Of a DNA stretch of 46,207 bases, positions 1 to 8,625 are shown piece by piece. A program made the position numbers and the translations under genes. Below the pieces are notes generated by a model. That model saw nothing but the letters and a program-made list of their open reading frames with translations, did no database searches and had not been told where the DNA came from. The stretch covers positions 1 through 46,207 of the forward strand of contig JAFNEO010000038.1 of assembly GCA_017886205.1 (NCBI GenBank). Direction: 5' to 3'. Every line of letters starts with the position of its first letter. Position 1 is the stretch's first letter. The DNA is from Candidatus Aminicenantota bacterium. GTDB lineage: Bacteria; Acidobacteriota; Aminicenantia; Aminicenantales; UBA8522.

Positions 1-211
1 GGCGTTTCGGGAATAGGCCCGCGGGAAGCCGCTCTCTTGGTGATAATGGCGAGGGGTGTGGGTGAGGTAGTCCGTGGACGACTGAGCGGGCAAGGTTTCT
101 CGACTGAAAGGAGAGAAGAGCGAAGGAGGATGCGAAGCGAGTTTCCTCGCTGGGGAAACGAGCGGGCTGACGAATCCCATACCCTGAGCCTTGTCTGCCC
201 AACTATTTCCG
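1..211. other. Leading non-coding stretch, nothing recognised
   Basis: No convincing gene, tRNA or known RNA is seen here. An 81-codon open frame crosses the stretch but has an arginine-rich composition without domain character and no ribosome binding site. The stretch is probably the end of an upstream intergenic region plus the leader of the citrate synthase gene. Confidence 0.4.
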
Positions 212-241
212 TTGACATCGCCCCGTTGAGGATGATATATT
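212..241 (+). promoter_or_regulatory. Sigma-70-like promoter upstream of citrate synthase
   Basis: TTGACA at 212-217 is followed after 18 nt by TATATT at 236-241, close to the vegetative consensus. Transcription would start near 248 and give a leader of about 45 nt before the citrate synthase start. Seen by eye only. Confidence 0.55.
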
Positions 242-295
242 TTCTCAGCCAAAGCTTACCATGGCAAATATTCAATATATGAAGGAGGTTTTTTT

Positions 296-1615
296 ATGCC
301 CTCATTGAAGGAAAAATTCGCTGCCAAAATGGTCCCCATGCGCGAGAAGGTCCAAGGCATTCTCAAGCAGAGTGGGGAGATGAAGATTTCCGACGTTTCG
401 ATCGCCCAGGCCTACGGCGGGATGCGTTCCGTCAAGTGCATGGTCTGGGAAACCTCGGCCCTCGACCCGATCGAAGGAATCCGCTTCCGCGGGTTCACCA
501 TTCCCGAGCTTCGGGAGAAGCTGCCCAAGGCACCGGGCGGAGAAGAACCGCTCCCGGAAGGCATCTTTTATCTCCTGCTCACGGGCGAGCTTCCGACGGC
601 TGCCGACGTGGCCGAGATCACCAAAGAGTGGCAGAAGCGCAGCGCGCTTCCCGGCTATCTCCTCGACACGCTGAAGTCCCTGCCCAAAGGCATGCACCCG
701 ATGACTCAGTTCTCCCTTGCCATCTTGGCCCTCCAGAAAGAATCCATCTTTGAACAGAGGTACAGGAAGGGCATGAGCAAGATGGAGCACTGGGAGCCGA
801 TGTACGAAGACGTCATGAACCTGCTGGCCAAGCTCCCAGCCATCGCTGCCTTCATCTACCGCCGGAGCTACAAGGGCGACAAGCACATCCCCGCCGATCC
901 GAACCTCGACTGGGGCGGAAACCTGGCCCACATGGTCGGCGTCGAAAGTCCGGCCTTCAAAGAGTTGATGCGGCTCTATCTTGTCATCCACAGCGACCAC
1001 GAAGGGGGAAATGTCTCGGCTCATACCACCCACCTCGTCGGCTCCGCCCTGTCCGATGCCTATTATTCCCTGTCCGCCGGCATGAACGGCCTGGCCGGCC
1101 CGCTCCATGGACTGGCCAACCAGGAAGTCCTCCGCTGGATCATGGACCTGATGAAAGACCTGGGCGGCGTCCCCACCAAGGACCAGCTGGTCAAGTACAT
1201 CTGGGACACCCTGAACGCAGGAAAGGTCATACCCGGATACGGCCATGCCGTCCTGCGCAAGACCGACCCGCGGTATGTCGCCCAGAGGGAGTTCGCCCTC
1301 AAGCATCTCCCCAATGACGACATCTTCAAGGTTGTCAGCGCGGTCTATGAAGTCGCCCCCGACATCCTGACCAAGCACGGCAAGACCAAGAACCCGTGGC
1401 CCAACGTGGACGCCCACAGCGGCTGCCTGCTCCGGCACTACGGCGTCACCGAATACGACTTCTACACCGTGTTCTTCGGCGTCTCCCGCGCCATGGGAGT
1501 CCTGGCCCAGCTGATCTGGAGCCGCGCCCTCGGCCTGCCGATCGAACGGCCGAAGAGCGTCACGACCGACTGGGTCGACGCCCAGATCAAGGCCGCGGCC
1601 GCGCCCAAGCCCTAG
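296..1615 (+). CDS. gltA: Citrate synthase, mitochondrial (Si) type
   Basis: Condenses acetyl-CoA with oxaloacetate to citrate at the entry of the TCA cycle. The 439-aa protein carries the three catalytic residues of the pig-heart enzyme in recognisable motifs: His271 in [10 protein letters not shown], His317 in [13 protein letters not shown] and Asp372 in NVDAHSG. The oxaloacetate-binding HSDHEGGN motif is at 232-239. Length and motif wording match the eukaryotic/mitochondrial-like class rather than the hexameric E. coli type or the short archaeal type. The start is fixed by a strong GGAGG about 9 nt upstream of ATG 296. A promoter precedes it and a hairpin terminator follows, so it is probably monocistronic. 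Family assignment is secure; the symbol is generic. Confidence 0.95.
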   Translation: MPSLKEKFAAKMVPMREKVQGILKQSGEMKISDVSIAQAYGGMRSVKCMVWETSALDPIEGIRFRGFTIPELREKLPKAPGGEEPLPEGIFYLLLTGELPTAADVAEITKEWQKRSALPGYLLDTLKSLPKGMHPMTQFSLAILALQKESIFEQRYRKGMSKMEHWEPMYEDVMNLLAKLPAIAAFIYRRSYKGDKHIPADPNLDWGGNLAHMVGVESPAFKELMRLYLVIHSDHEGGNVSAHTTHLVGSALSDAYYSLSAGMNGLAGPLHGLANQEVLRWIMDLMKDLGGVPTKDQLVKYIWDTLNAGKVIPGYGHAVLRKTDPRYVAQREFALKHLPNDDIFKVVSAVYEVAPDILTKHGKTKNPWPNVDAHSGCLLRHYGVTEYDFYTVFFGVSRAMGVLAQLIWSRALGLPIERPKSVTTDWVDAQIKAAAAPKP

Positions 1616-1647
1616 TCTGCGCTCGGTCGAACAGACACGTAACTCAA

Positions 1648-1683
1648 GGGACGGCGCTCCGAAGAGGGCCGTCCCTTCATTCT
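1648..1683 (+). terminator. Rho-independent terminator after citrate synthase
   Basis: An 8-bp GC-rich stem (GGGACGGC at 1648-1655 with GCCGTCCC at 1668-1675) is followed by a T-rich tail. It lies 33 bp after the citrate synthase stop codon. Confidence 0.7.
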
Positions 1684-1793
1684 TTCTCAATCTGTTTTGT
1701 GATGACGAGTGGTACGGATGGCGAAGCGTCTCCACCTGTGAGATGTCTTTGTCGACCGACTCCTCGTCGTGACAGTTAAGGGAGCGTAGTCAC

Positions 1794-2846
1794 ATGGAAC
1801 TCAAGATCGGACTCGTCGGCTGCGGCACCGTCGGACAGGGTCTCTTGGAGATCCTCGACCGCAAGAGCGAATACCTCAAGGACGCCTATGATTTCGAGCC
1901 CCGGATCGTCGCCATCGCCGACAAGCTCAAGGGATCGATCCTTGTCCCCGGGGGACTCGACATCCGGAAGCTTCTCGTTTTATTGGCCGGGGGAAAGCGG
2001 GTCGATGAGTACTTCCGGGAAGGGGCGACGGCCGAGATCCAGGACCCCCTGGACATGATCGAGAAGTGCGAGGCGGACGTCATTGCCGAGCTCACCTACA
2101 CCGACATCAAGACCGGCGAGCCGGCCACGAGTTACATCAAGAAGGCACTGCGTACGGGCAAGCATGTCGTCACCTCCAACAAGGGGCCGGCGGCTCTCTA
2201 TTACGGGGAGCTGAGCAAACTGGCCAAGCAAAACAACCTGTACTTCCGGATCGAAGGGACGGTCATGAGCGGAACCCCTGTTTTTAGCCTGTGCGAGAGC
2301 GGCCTGGCCGGAAATGAGATCCGCGAGGTCAAGGGGATCCTCAACGGCACCACCAACTTCATCCTGTCCAAGATGGAGCTCGAGGGCATGGAATACGCCG
2401 CAGCCCTGGCCCTCGCCCAGAAGCTGGGCTACGCCGAGGCCGACCCGACAGCGGACGTAGAGGGCTACGACGCAGTCGCCAAGATCGTCATCCTGTCCAA
2501 CGTCCTTCTCGGCGGGGAATTGACTCCGGCTGACGTCAAGAGGGAAGGGATCACGGCCTTGAACCGGGGGATGATCATGACGGCCAAGGAGCAGGGCTTC
2601 CGCTACAAGCTCATCGCTCAAACCAGAAAAGTTGGGGCCAAAATAGAGGCTTCCGTCTCGCCCCAGAAGCTTCCTCTGACCGATCCGCTGGCCGGAGTCA
2701 TGGGGGCCCAGAACGCCCTGACCTTTGACACCGACCTCATGGGCAAGGTCACCATCCAAGGGGCCGGCGCCGGGAAGATCGAGACGGGCTATTCCATCCT
2801 GTCCGATATCCTGGCCATCCACCGGAACCTCAAGGTCAGAAGCTGA
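1794..2846 (+). CDS. hom: Homoserine dehydrogenase, short form without ACT domain
   Basis: NAD(P)-dependent reduction of aspartate semialdehyde to homoserine, the branch-point step for threonine and methionine synthesis. An N-terminal Rossmann motif GLVGCGTVGQG (GxGxxG at residues 9-14) is followed by the family signature KGILNGTTNFIL and the GYAEADPTADVEGYDAVAK segment, which contains acidic and lysine residues of the active site. At 350 aa it lacks the C-terminal ACT regulatory domain of many homologues, so allosteric threonine control through that domain is not expected. ATG 1794 is preceded by a GGGAG-type ribosome binding site. The next gene is a homocysteine/cystathionine-type PLP enzyme, which supports a role on the methionine branch. 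Confidence 0.9.
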   Translation: MELKIGLVGCGTVGQGLLEILDRKSEYLKDAYDFEPRIVAIADKLKGSILVPGGLDIRKLLVLLAGGKRVDEYFREGATAEIQDPLDMIEKCEADVIAELTYTDIKTGEPATSYIKKALRTGKHVVTSNKGPAALYYGELSKLAKQNNLYFRIEGTVMSGTPVFSLCESGLAGNEIREVKGILNGTTNFILSKMELEGMEYAAALALAQKLGYAEADPTADVEGYDAVAKIVILSNVLLGGELTPADVKREGITALNRGMIMTAKEQGFRYKLIAQTRKVGAKIEASVSPQKLPLTDPLAGVMGAQNALTFDTDLMGKVTIQGAGAGKIETGYSILSDILAIHRNLKVRS

Positions 2847-2858
2847 CCGAAGACAATT

Positions 2859-2917
2859 AAATGGGGACGGTCCTCTTTTTCTGCAAATGAGGCTGGAAAC
2901 TAGGACCGTCCCCATTT
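2859..2917. repeat. Perfect 16-bp inverted repeat, terminator or REP-like
   Basis: A 16-bp arm at 2859-2874 (containing GGGGACGGTCC) pairs perfectly with 2902-2917 across a 27-nt loop, and the right arm runs into a short T tract. It may serve as a bidirectional terminator after the homoserine dehydrogenase gene. The GGGGACGGTCC wording also resembles REP palindromes dispersed by REP-associated transposases. Which it is cannot be decided from one copy. Confidence 0.65.
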
Positions 2918-2990
2918 TTCCCCCGAGTTGACTTCGGCCCCCAAAAAAAGATATGAAAAGGACAAGGGGAATCGGAAAAACGGAGGTCTC

Positions 2991-4397
2991 ATGAGCGCCG
3001 ATCAAAAATATGGGCCGGGAGTCATGCGCTATGTCGAAGAATCCAAGAAGGTCCTTGCCCAGCGAAAGGCCCTGATCGAGAGGGTCAAGAATTACAGGTT
3101 CGATACCCTCGCCGTCCATGGCCTCTACTCCCTGGAGGAGTCCTACGACCGGAACCAAGGAGCCGTCATCGAGCCGGTCTTTATGTCGGATTCCCAATCC
3201 TACCGCGACGCCGACGAGCTCGAAGCCGCCCTCGCCTATCTCATCCCCACCTGGTGCTACACCCGCATCGCCAACCCGACGACCTATTATCTGCAGGACA
3301 TCCTCGCCCTTCTCGAGGGCTATGGGACAGGACTCGATACGTCTTGCGTCGTCACCGCTTCCGGGATGTCGGCCATCGCTATGGCCACGGATGCCTTCCT
3401 GGTCAAACAGAAGAGCGGGCCGGAGAAAATCAACTTCGTCTCCTCTATTCGGCTCTACGGGGGCTCCTTCCAGAACTTCAACGTGCGGAAAAAACAAGAG
3501 CGGGGCGTCGAGGTTCGCTGGGTCCTCCATCCCGAGAACATCCAGGAATGGAAAGGCCGGATCGACGAGGACACCCGCTTCCTCTACATGGAAGCTCCGA
3601 GCAACCCGCAGCAATCCTTTGCCGACATCAAGGCGCTCTCCGACCTGGCCCACTCCTTTGAGATCCCCTTCCTCATAGATGCGACCTGTGCAACCCCGGC
3701 CTTGATGCGTCCCATCGGCTGGGGCGCGGACATCGTCCTCCACTCGCTGACCAAGTCCATCACCGCCGGCGGCCTGGCCATCGGCGGGGCTATCATCAGC
3801 CGCCGGCCGATCGTCACCAAAGTCAAGAACGACCACCCGCTGTTCAAAGCAAGTTTTGCCGAATACATCCAGTTCCTACCCTACCGGGACCAGGGACCGG
3901 CGGCCTCGCCGATGAACGCTATGTTCGCCCTGAATGATGTCCGGACGCTGCGCAGCCGGATGGACCTGGTTAGTCAGAACTGCCAAAAAGTGGCCGAGTT
4001 TCTGGACAAGCACCCACGCGTCACCAAGGTCGATTATCTCGGACTGCCGGGCTATGACCTCCACGCGCTGGCAAAACAGTACATGAAGCTCGTGGATTCC
4101 GACGACGGTACGGGCAGTGAAGTCAACCGCTACGGCCACCTGATGAGCTTCCGGGTGGACGGCCCTCCGGCGAACGCCCGCAAGGTTTTCGACAATTTCC
4201 GGCTCATCTTCCGGGCGACCGACCTGGGACGGATCAAGAGCGTCGCCACCATCCCCGCCATCTCGACCCACCAGCAGCAAGGCGAGGAGGCGCGCCGCCT
4301 GGCCGACATCCCGCCCCAGCTCATCCGGCTCTGCGTCGGAGCCGAGGACCCGGCCGACATCATCGCCGACCTCGACCAGGCCCTCAAGTCTTTGTGA
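2991..4397 (+). CDS. Cys/Met metabolism PLP-dependent enzyme (sulfhydrylase or cystathionine lyase type)
   Basis: A fold-type-I pyridoxal phosphate enzyme of the trans-sulfuration family, acting on homoserine esters, cystathionine or methionine. The 468-aa protein has the phosphate/substrate motif YTRIANPT (about residues 90-97), the pyridine-nitrogen aspartate in FLIDATCATP (about Asp230), and the Schiff-base lysine in LHSLTKSITAGG (about Lys255). The start at 2991 is chosen because GGAGG lies 5 nt upstream; an earlier in-frame ATG at 2928 has no ribosome binding site and adds a Lys-rich non-homologous leader. It is longer than typical MetB/MetC (about 400 aa), which favours an O-acylhomoserine sulfhydrylase-like member. 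The exact substrate cannot be read from sequence. Confidence 0.85.
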   Translation: MSADQKYGPGVMRYVEESKKVLAQRKALIERVKNYRFDTLAVHGLYSLEESYDRNQGAVIEPVFMSDSQSYRDADELEAALAYLIPTWCYTRIANPTTYYLQDILALLEGYGTGLDTSCVVTASGMSAIAMATDAFLVKQKSGPEKINFVSSIRLYGGSFQNFNVRKKQERGVEVRWVLHPENIQEWKGRIDEDTRFLYMEAPSNPQQSFADIKALSDLAHSFEIPFLIDATCATPALMRPIGWGADIVLHSLTKSITAGGLAIGGAIISRRPIVTKVKNDHPLFKASFAEYIQFLPYRDQGPAASPMNAMFALNDVRTLRSRMDLVSQNCQKVAEFLDKHPRVTKVDYLGLPGYDLHALAKQYMKLVDSDDGTGSEVNRYGHLMSFRVDGPPANARKVFDNFRLIFRATDLGRIKSVATIPAISTHQQQGEEARRLADIPPQLIRLCVGAEDPADIIADLDQALKSL

Positions 4398-4465
4398 TAC
4401 GCCTCACCGGCTCTATGATTTTTAGTGTGGCAACCACGGGAGGGCGGGCACTTGGCATCTATATT

Positions 4466-4712
4466 AACCCCCTTTGGAAAAGAGGGTTCTATCATCCCCC
4501 CTTTGGAAAAGGGGGGCGAGGGGGGATTTGAAAAGGCGATCAAGGATAGAAGGGATATGGAGTTGTTTATTATTAATAAAATCTCCCCTGACCCCTCTTT
4601 GCTAAAGAGGGGAACTCAATTGGTGCCTGACATCTGCATTATCCCCCTTTGGAAAAGGGAGATTTTATCTCCCCCCCCGTTGGAAAAGGGGCGCTTATTT
4701 TCCCCCCTTTTT
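4466..4712. repeat. Cluster of five imperfect palindromes of the CCCCTTTGGAAAAGGGG type
   Basis: The 387-bp gene gap 4398-4784 is dominated by short palindromes with a shared core: 4466-4488, 4496-4516, 4592-4612 (variant CTTTGCTAAAG), 4643-4659 and 4671-4693, with a degenerate half copy near 4702-4712. Each can form a C-run/G-run stem around a TTTGGAAAA centre. The open frame crossing them yields the low-complexity PPLEKGG-type peptide typical of such repeats and is not a gene. Confidence 0.75.
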
Positions 4713-4746
4713 CCACCACACTATTCGTTATAGAGCCCGCCTCACC

Positions 4747-4776
4747 TTGAAATAAGAGCGGCAATTAGTCTACAAT
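4747..4776 (+). promoter_or_regulatory. Promoter immediately upstream of murA
   Basis: TTGAAA (4747-4752) and TACAAT (4771-4776) are separated by 18 nt. The expected transcription start, about 7 nt after the -10 box, is at 4783-4784, directly at the murA ATG (4785). Confidence 0.6.
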
Positions 4777-4784
4777 CGTCTCAG

Positions 4785-6047
4785 ATGGAAAAAATCAGGA
4801 TCCTGGGCGACCACGCGCTCCAGCTCCGGGGGAAAGTGAGGATCAGCGGGTCCAAGAACGCCGTCCTCCCCGCCATCGTCGCCTCCCTCCTGACCGAGGA
4901 GCGCCTCTGGCTGCAAAACACCCCCCGGGTGAAGGACGTCTTCACAACCCTCACCCTGATGGAAGAGCTGGGGGCGGATTCTGAGCTCAAAGAGGACATC
5001 CTGTCGATCCGCTCTAAAAAGATCATCTCGCCCGAGGCTTCCTACGAGCTCGTCCGCTCCATGCGGGCCTCCATCCTGGTCCTCGGTCCTCTCCTGGCGC
5101 GCTACGGCAAGGCCATCGTCGCCCTACCCGGGGGCTGTGCCATCGGGTCGCGGCCGATCGACCTCCACATCGCCGGGATGCAGAGGCTCGGCGCCTCCAT
5201 AACCCTCGAACACGGCTACATCACGGCCGAAGCCTCGCGTCTCCGCGGCGCCGATATCCAGTTCGAGAAGAAGACCGTGGGCGGGACGGAGAACCTCCTT
5301 ATGGCCGCCACCCTGGCCCAGGGCGAGACCGTGCTCCGCAACTGCGCCCAGGAACCGGAGGTCGTCAGCATGGCGGAGCTCCTCGTCAAGATGGGCGCCC
5401 GGATCGACGGCGTCGGCGATGAAGTTATTCGCATCCGCGGGGTCAAGGAGCTGGGCGGCGCGACCCACGAAATCATCCCCGACCGGATCGAGGCCGGGAC
5501 GTTCCTCGTGGCCGGAGCCCTAACAGGGGGCGATATCACCCTGGAGAAAGTCGACCCCGGGCATCTCACCGCCATCGTTGAGAAGCTCTGCGTCTCGGGC
5601 GCGAACATCGAGAAGGTCGACGATAGCACCCTCCGGGTCATCGGCTGCCCCGACATCAAGCCTCAGGATATCACCACCTCTCCCTACCCCGGGTTTCCGA
5701 CCGATATGCAGGCCCAGTTCATGGTGCTCATGACCCAGGCCTCGGGGACGTCCATCATCACCGAGACCATCTTTGACCGCCGCTTCTCCCATGTCAACGA
5801 GCTCCTCCGTCTCGGGGCGAACATCGAGGTCAACGGCGACAAGGCCGTCGTAAAGGGAAAAACGCCGCTCTCCGGCGCTGAGGTCATGGCTACCGATCTG
5901 AGGGCTTCGGCTTCCCTCATCCTGGCCGGTCTGATCGCCCGTGGCGAGACCGTCATCAACGACGTAGAACACCTCGATCGCGGCTATGAGAAGATCGAAG
6001 ACAAACTCAAGCGCCTCGGCGCTTCCATCGAGAGACTGAAAAAGTAA
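4785..6047 (+). CDS. murA: UDP-N-acetylglucosamine 1-carboxyvinyltransferase
   Basis: Transfers enolpyruvate from PEP to UDP-GlcNAc, the first committed step of peptidoglycan synthesis, in the cytoplasm. The 420-aa length is normal. Visible motifs are SGSKNA (Lys24), the PEP-binding Cys118 in ALPGGCAIGSRPIDLH (a Cys, so the fosfomycin-sensitive type is expected), and the FPTDMQAQ segment with the catalytic Asp. No Shine-Dalgarno precedes ATG 4785, and the promoter position suggests an almost leaderless transcript. murB lies 1.5 kb downstream on the opposite strand. Confidence 0.95.
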   Translation: MEKIRILGDHALQLRGKVRISGSKNAVLPAIVASLLTEERLWLQNTPRVKDVFTTLTLMEELGADSELKEDILSIRSKKIISPEASYELVRSMRASILVLGPLLARYGKAIVALPGGCAIGSRPIDLHIAGMQRLGASITLEHGYITAEASRLRGADIQFEKKTVGGTENLLMAATLAQGETVLRNCAQEPEVVSMAELLVKMGARIDGVGDEVIRIRGVKELGGATHEIIPDRIEAGTFLVAGALTGGDITLEKVDPGHLTAIVEKLCVSGANIEKVDDSTLRVIGCPDIKPQDITTSPYPGFPTDMQAQFMVLMTQASGTSIITETIFDRRFSHVNELLRLGANIEVNGDKAVVKGKTPLSGAEVMATDLRASASLILAGLIARGETVINDVEHLDRGYEKIEDKLKRLGASIERLKK

Positions 6048-6075
6048 GCCGAAGACATCGGCAAAGGAGCACAGC

Positions 6076-6729
6076 ATGGAGATCACCTGGCTCGGCCATT
6101 CCGCCGTCAAGATCAAGGGCTCGAGAACAGTCTTTATCGACCCCTTCTTGACCGGCAACCCGGCCTGTCCGACCTGTCCCGAAGAAATCCGGGAGGCCGA
6201 TGTGATCATCGTCACTCACCACCACGGAGACCATCTGGGCGATGCCTTCGCCCTGGCCAAGAAGACGGGCGCTGTCCTCGTCGGCATCCACGAGATCGCC
6301 GTCGAGGCCCAGGCTCAGGGGGTCGCGGCCGAGGGCATGAACATCGGCGGTACGGTCGAGGTCAAGGGCGTCAAGATCCACATGGTCGTCGCCCATCATT
6401 CCGCGGAGAAGGGCAACGCCACAGGGGTGATCGTGGAGCTCGACGGAAAGCGTCTCTATCATGCCGGCGACACCGGCCTGACCTACGACATGAAGCTCGT
6501 CGCCGAGTTCTTCCGGCCCGACTTGAGCTTCATTCCGATCGGCGACCGCTACACCATGGGCGTCCCATCGGCGGTCAAGGCCGTTGAGTTCCTCCAGACC
6601 AAGCGTGTCATCCCCATCCACTTCGACACCTTCCCGATCGTCCGGGCTGACCCGCAGGACTTCAAGCGGCGGGTCGGTTCGCTGGCCGAGGTCATCGTCC
6701 TCAAGCCCGGAGGGACATTCACTCTCTAA
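6076..6729 (+). CDS. UPF0173 family metal-dependent hydrolase (UlaG-like)
   Basis: A 217-aa metallo-beta-lactamase-fold protein of the UPF0173 group. The metal-binding THHHGDH motif is at residues 47-53, further ligands are likely in VVAHHS and YHAGDTG, and the C-terminal IPIHFDTFP contains the last histidine. The family resembles L-ascorbate-6-phosphate lactonase, but the natural substrate is generally unknown. The gene follows murA by 28 bp with GGAG upstream of its ATG, and runs 4 bp short of the next gene, so the three probably form one transcript. Confidence 0.85.
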   Translation: MEITWLGHSAVKIKGSRTVFIDPFLTGNPACPTCPEEIREADVIIVTHHHGDHLGDAFALAKKTGAVLVGIHEIAVEAQAQGVAAEGMNIGGTVEVKGVKIHMVVAHHSAEKGNATGVIVELDGKRLYHAGDTGLTYDMKLVAEFFRPDLSFIPIGDRYTMGVPSAVKAVEFLQTKRVIPIHFDTFPIVRADPQDFKRRVGSLAEVIVLKPGGTFTL

Positions 6730-6733
6730 AGGC

Positions 6734-7600
6734 ATGGCTGACATCGTTATCATCGGCGCGGGACGTCTGGGCACCTCTCTCGGCCGCGCCCTGGCCGGAA
6801 GAGGACACAAAATCCGGGCCCTGACCTGCCGTCGCAAAGAGTCCGCCGCAGAAAGCCGGGCGATCATCGGCCAGGGTCGAGCGATGACCGACAATGCGGC
6901 CGCCGCCCGACAAGGAACGGTTATCCTTCTCTGCCTTCCGGATGAGGAGATACCGCGCGTCGCCTCCCGGCTGGCGCGAAGTCGGGTCGATTGGAGGGGG
7001 AAATTCGTTTTCCACACCAGCGGCCTGCTGCCGTCGCGGGTGCTCGAGCCGCTCCAAAAAAAGGGCGCGCTCATCGCTTCCATTCATCCCGTCCAGGCCT
7101 TCGCCAGCAAGAAGACCCGGCCGTCCCATTTCCGCGGCATATCATTCGGCCTGGAGGGAGACCCAAAAGCCCTGGCCGTGGCGGGAGGCCTGGCCCGTCA
7201 GCTCGGCGGCCGGGCCGTGATCATCCCGGAGGACGCCAAGCCGCTCTACCATGCCGCCTTCAGCTTCGCCAGCAACTTCCTCGTCATCCTCCTGGATGCG
7301 GCGGCCGAGCTCCTCAGTCAAGCAAGAATCCCGAGAGACAGGGCCGCCCGGATGCTTTTCCCCCTGCTCCAAGGAACTTTACACAATGTCAAGAAACTTG
7401 ACACGGGCGGGTCTCTGACCGGCCCTCTGGTCAGGGGGGATGCGGCCTCGGTCGGGTCTCATCTCGATGCCCTCAAGCTCCTGCCCCAGTATGCGGAAAT
7501 ATACCGGAAGCTGAGCCTTATGGGACTGGAGATGGCCAGGAAAAAGGGCCTCTCTCCAAAAAAGGTCAGGGCATTGAAAAACCGGCTGGGAGGTAGATGA
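6734..7600 (+). CDS. Rossmann-like and DUF2520 domain protein
   Basis: A 288-aa protein with an N-terminal NAD(P)-binding motif (IIGAGRLGTSLGRAL) and the SIHPVQAF segment typical of the DUF2520 family, related to the F420-dependent/6-phosphogluconate-dehydrogenase-like fold. The C-terminal half is the helical DUF2520 domain. Cofactor binding is clear; substrate and reaction are unknown. Start ATG 6734 is 4 bp after the previous stop with no clear ribosome binding site, suggesting translational coupling. Its 3' end overlaps the convergent murB by 35 bp. Confidence 0.8.
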   Translation: MADIVIIGAGRLGTSLGRALAGRGHKIRALTCRRKESAAESRAIIGQGRAMTDNAAAARQGTVILLCLPDEEIPRVASRLARSRVDWRGKFVFHTSGLLPSRVLEPLQKKGALIASIHPVQAFASKKTRPSHFRGISFGLEGDPKALAVAGGLARQLGGRAVIIPEDAKPLYHAAFSFASNFLVILLDAAAELLSQARIPRDRAARMLFPLLQGTLHNVKKLDTGGSLTGPLVRGDAASVGSHLDALKLLPQYAEIYRKLSLMGLEMARKKGLSPKKVRALKNRLGGR

Positions 7601-8513
7601 CCTCCTCTTTGAGTTCGATTCCGAACTTCCGCTTCACCCGCGCTTTCATCGTCCGGGCAAGGGCCCGGATGTCCTCGGCCGTGGCCCCGCCGCAGTTAAG
7701 GATGAAGTTGGCATGGCCAGGATAGACCCGTGCGCCCCCTTTCTTGAGCTCTTTGGCCCCCACTTTTTCGAGCAGACTACCGGCCGCCATCCTCGTTCCG
7801 TCGGGCAGGACGGGATTCTTGAAAAAGCTCCCGGCGTAGGCCATCTTGGGCGAGGGACAGGGAGACTTTCTCTTGGCCAGGTTTTCGTCCATCTTGGCTT
7901 TGATCAGGCCCTTGTCGCCCTCCCGGAGCCTGAAGACGGTCTCGAGCACGGTGAGGTGTCTTCGTTTGAGACTGGAATCCCGGTACCCGAACTCGAAATG
8001 GTTTTTTCCAACCCTGGTTTCCTGCCCCTGCTCGTCGAGAATCACCGCTTCTTCGAGCAGCTGCCCGATCGACAAGCCCCAGGCGCCGGCGTTACCGAAG
8101 ACCGCCCCACCGACCGTCCCCGGGATCCCGGCCGCGAACTCGATCCCCTCGAGGCTGTCCTCCAGGGCGAAGGAGACTAGGTCGGCCAGGGGGGTCCCGG
8201 CCAGGACGACGACTCTACCTTCTCCTCTGATGCGGTTGATGCCCCGGACCTCGTTCTTGAGGATAAGGCCGCGGAAACCGCCGTCAGCGAAGAGCATGTT
8301 GGTGCCGGAGCCGATGATATAATAAGGGAGAGAACGCTCGTGGACGAACCGCAGGCAGGATTTCACCTCCGTTAAGGAGCGGGCCGCGAAAAAAAAGTCG
8401 GCCTGGCCGCCGATCCGGAAGCTCGAATGGCGGCGCAGGCTGACCCGGCGCCGCAGCGGGCGCTCCACGGCCTCCTGAAAGAGGCGGGGGATGGAGACAG
8501 CCGGCGGACTCAC
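7566..8513 (-). CDS. murB: UDP-N-acetylenolpyruvoylglucosamine reductase
   Basis: FAD-dependent, NADPH-using enzyme that reduces the enolpyruvyl product of MurA to UDP-MurNAc. The 315-aa protein has the FAD signatures IIGSGTNML and GIPGTVGGAVFGNAGA, the substrate tyrosine/arginine motif FGYRDSSLK, the proton-donor serine in YAGSFFKNP, HANFI near the C terminus and a conserved late glutamate (EEVIYL). The start is GTG at 8513. It is divergent from the TPR gene at 8626 and convergent with the DUF2520 gene, whose last 35 bp it overlaps. Confidence 0.93.
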   Translation of the reverse strand: MSPPAVSIPRLFQEAVERPLRRRVSLRRHSSFRIGGQADFFFAARSLTEVKSCLRFVHERSLPYYIIGSGTNMLFADGGFRGLILKNEVRGINRIRGEGRVVVLAGTPLADLVSFALEDSLEGIEFAAGIPGTVGGAVFGNAGAWGLSIGQLLEEAVILDEQGQETRVGKNHFEFGYRDSSLKRRHLTVLETVFRLREGDKGLIKAKMDENLAKRKSPCPSPKMAYAGSFFKNPVLPDGTRMAAGSLLEKVGAKELKKGGARVYPGHANFILNCGGATAEDIRALARTMKARVKRKFGIELKEEVIYLPAGFSMP

Positions 8514-8569
8514 GATGGATATTCTAGCAGGATTGGCACAGTTTTTGCTATATTCTCTGTATCACTGTA

Positions 8570-8599
8570 TTGACAGGGCTCATTTATTCCTGCTATGAT
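8570..8599 (+). promoter_or_regulatory. Promoter of the secreted TPR protein gene
   Basis: TTGACA (8570-8575) and TATGAT (8594-8599) are separated by 18 nt and lie 26 nt upstream of the ATG at 8626. Confidence 0.6.
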
Positions 8600-8625
8600 G
8601 CTAAAAAATTTTTGCGAGGTTAGCG

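Noticed and set aside
1980..3836. 618-codon minus-strand frame
   Set aside because: It lies antisense to homoserine dehydrogenase and the PLP enzyme; long shadow frames are common in GC-rich DNA, and it has no domain-like text.
4425..4733. 102-codon plus-strand frame
   Set aside because: It consists of the translated palindromic repeats (PPLEKGGEGGF), with no ribosome binding site.
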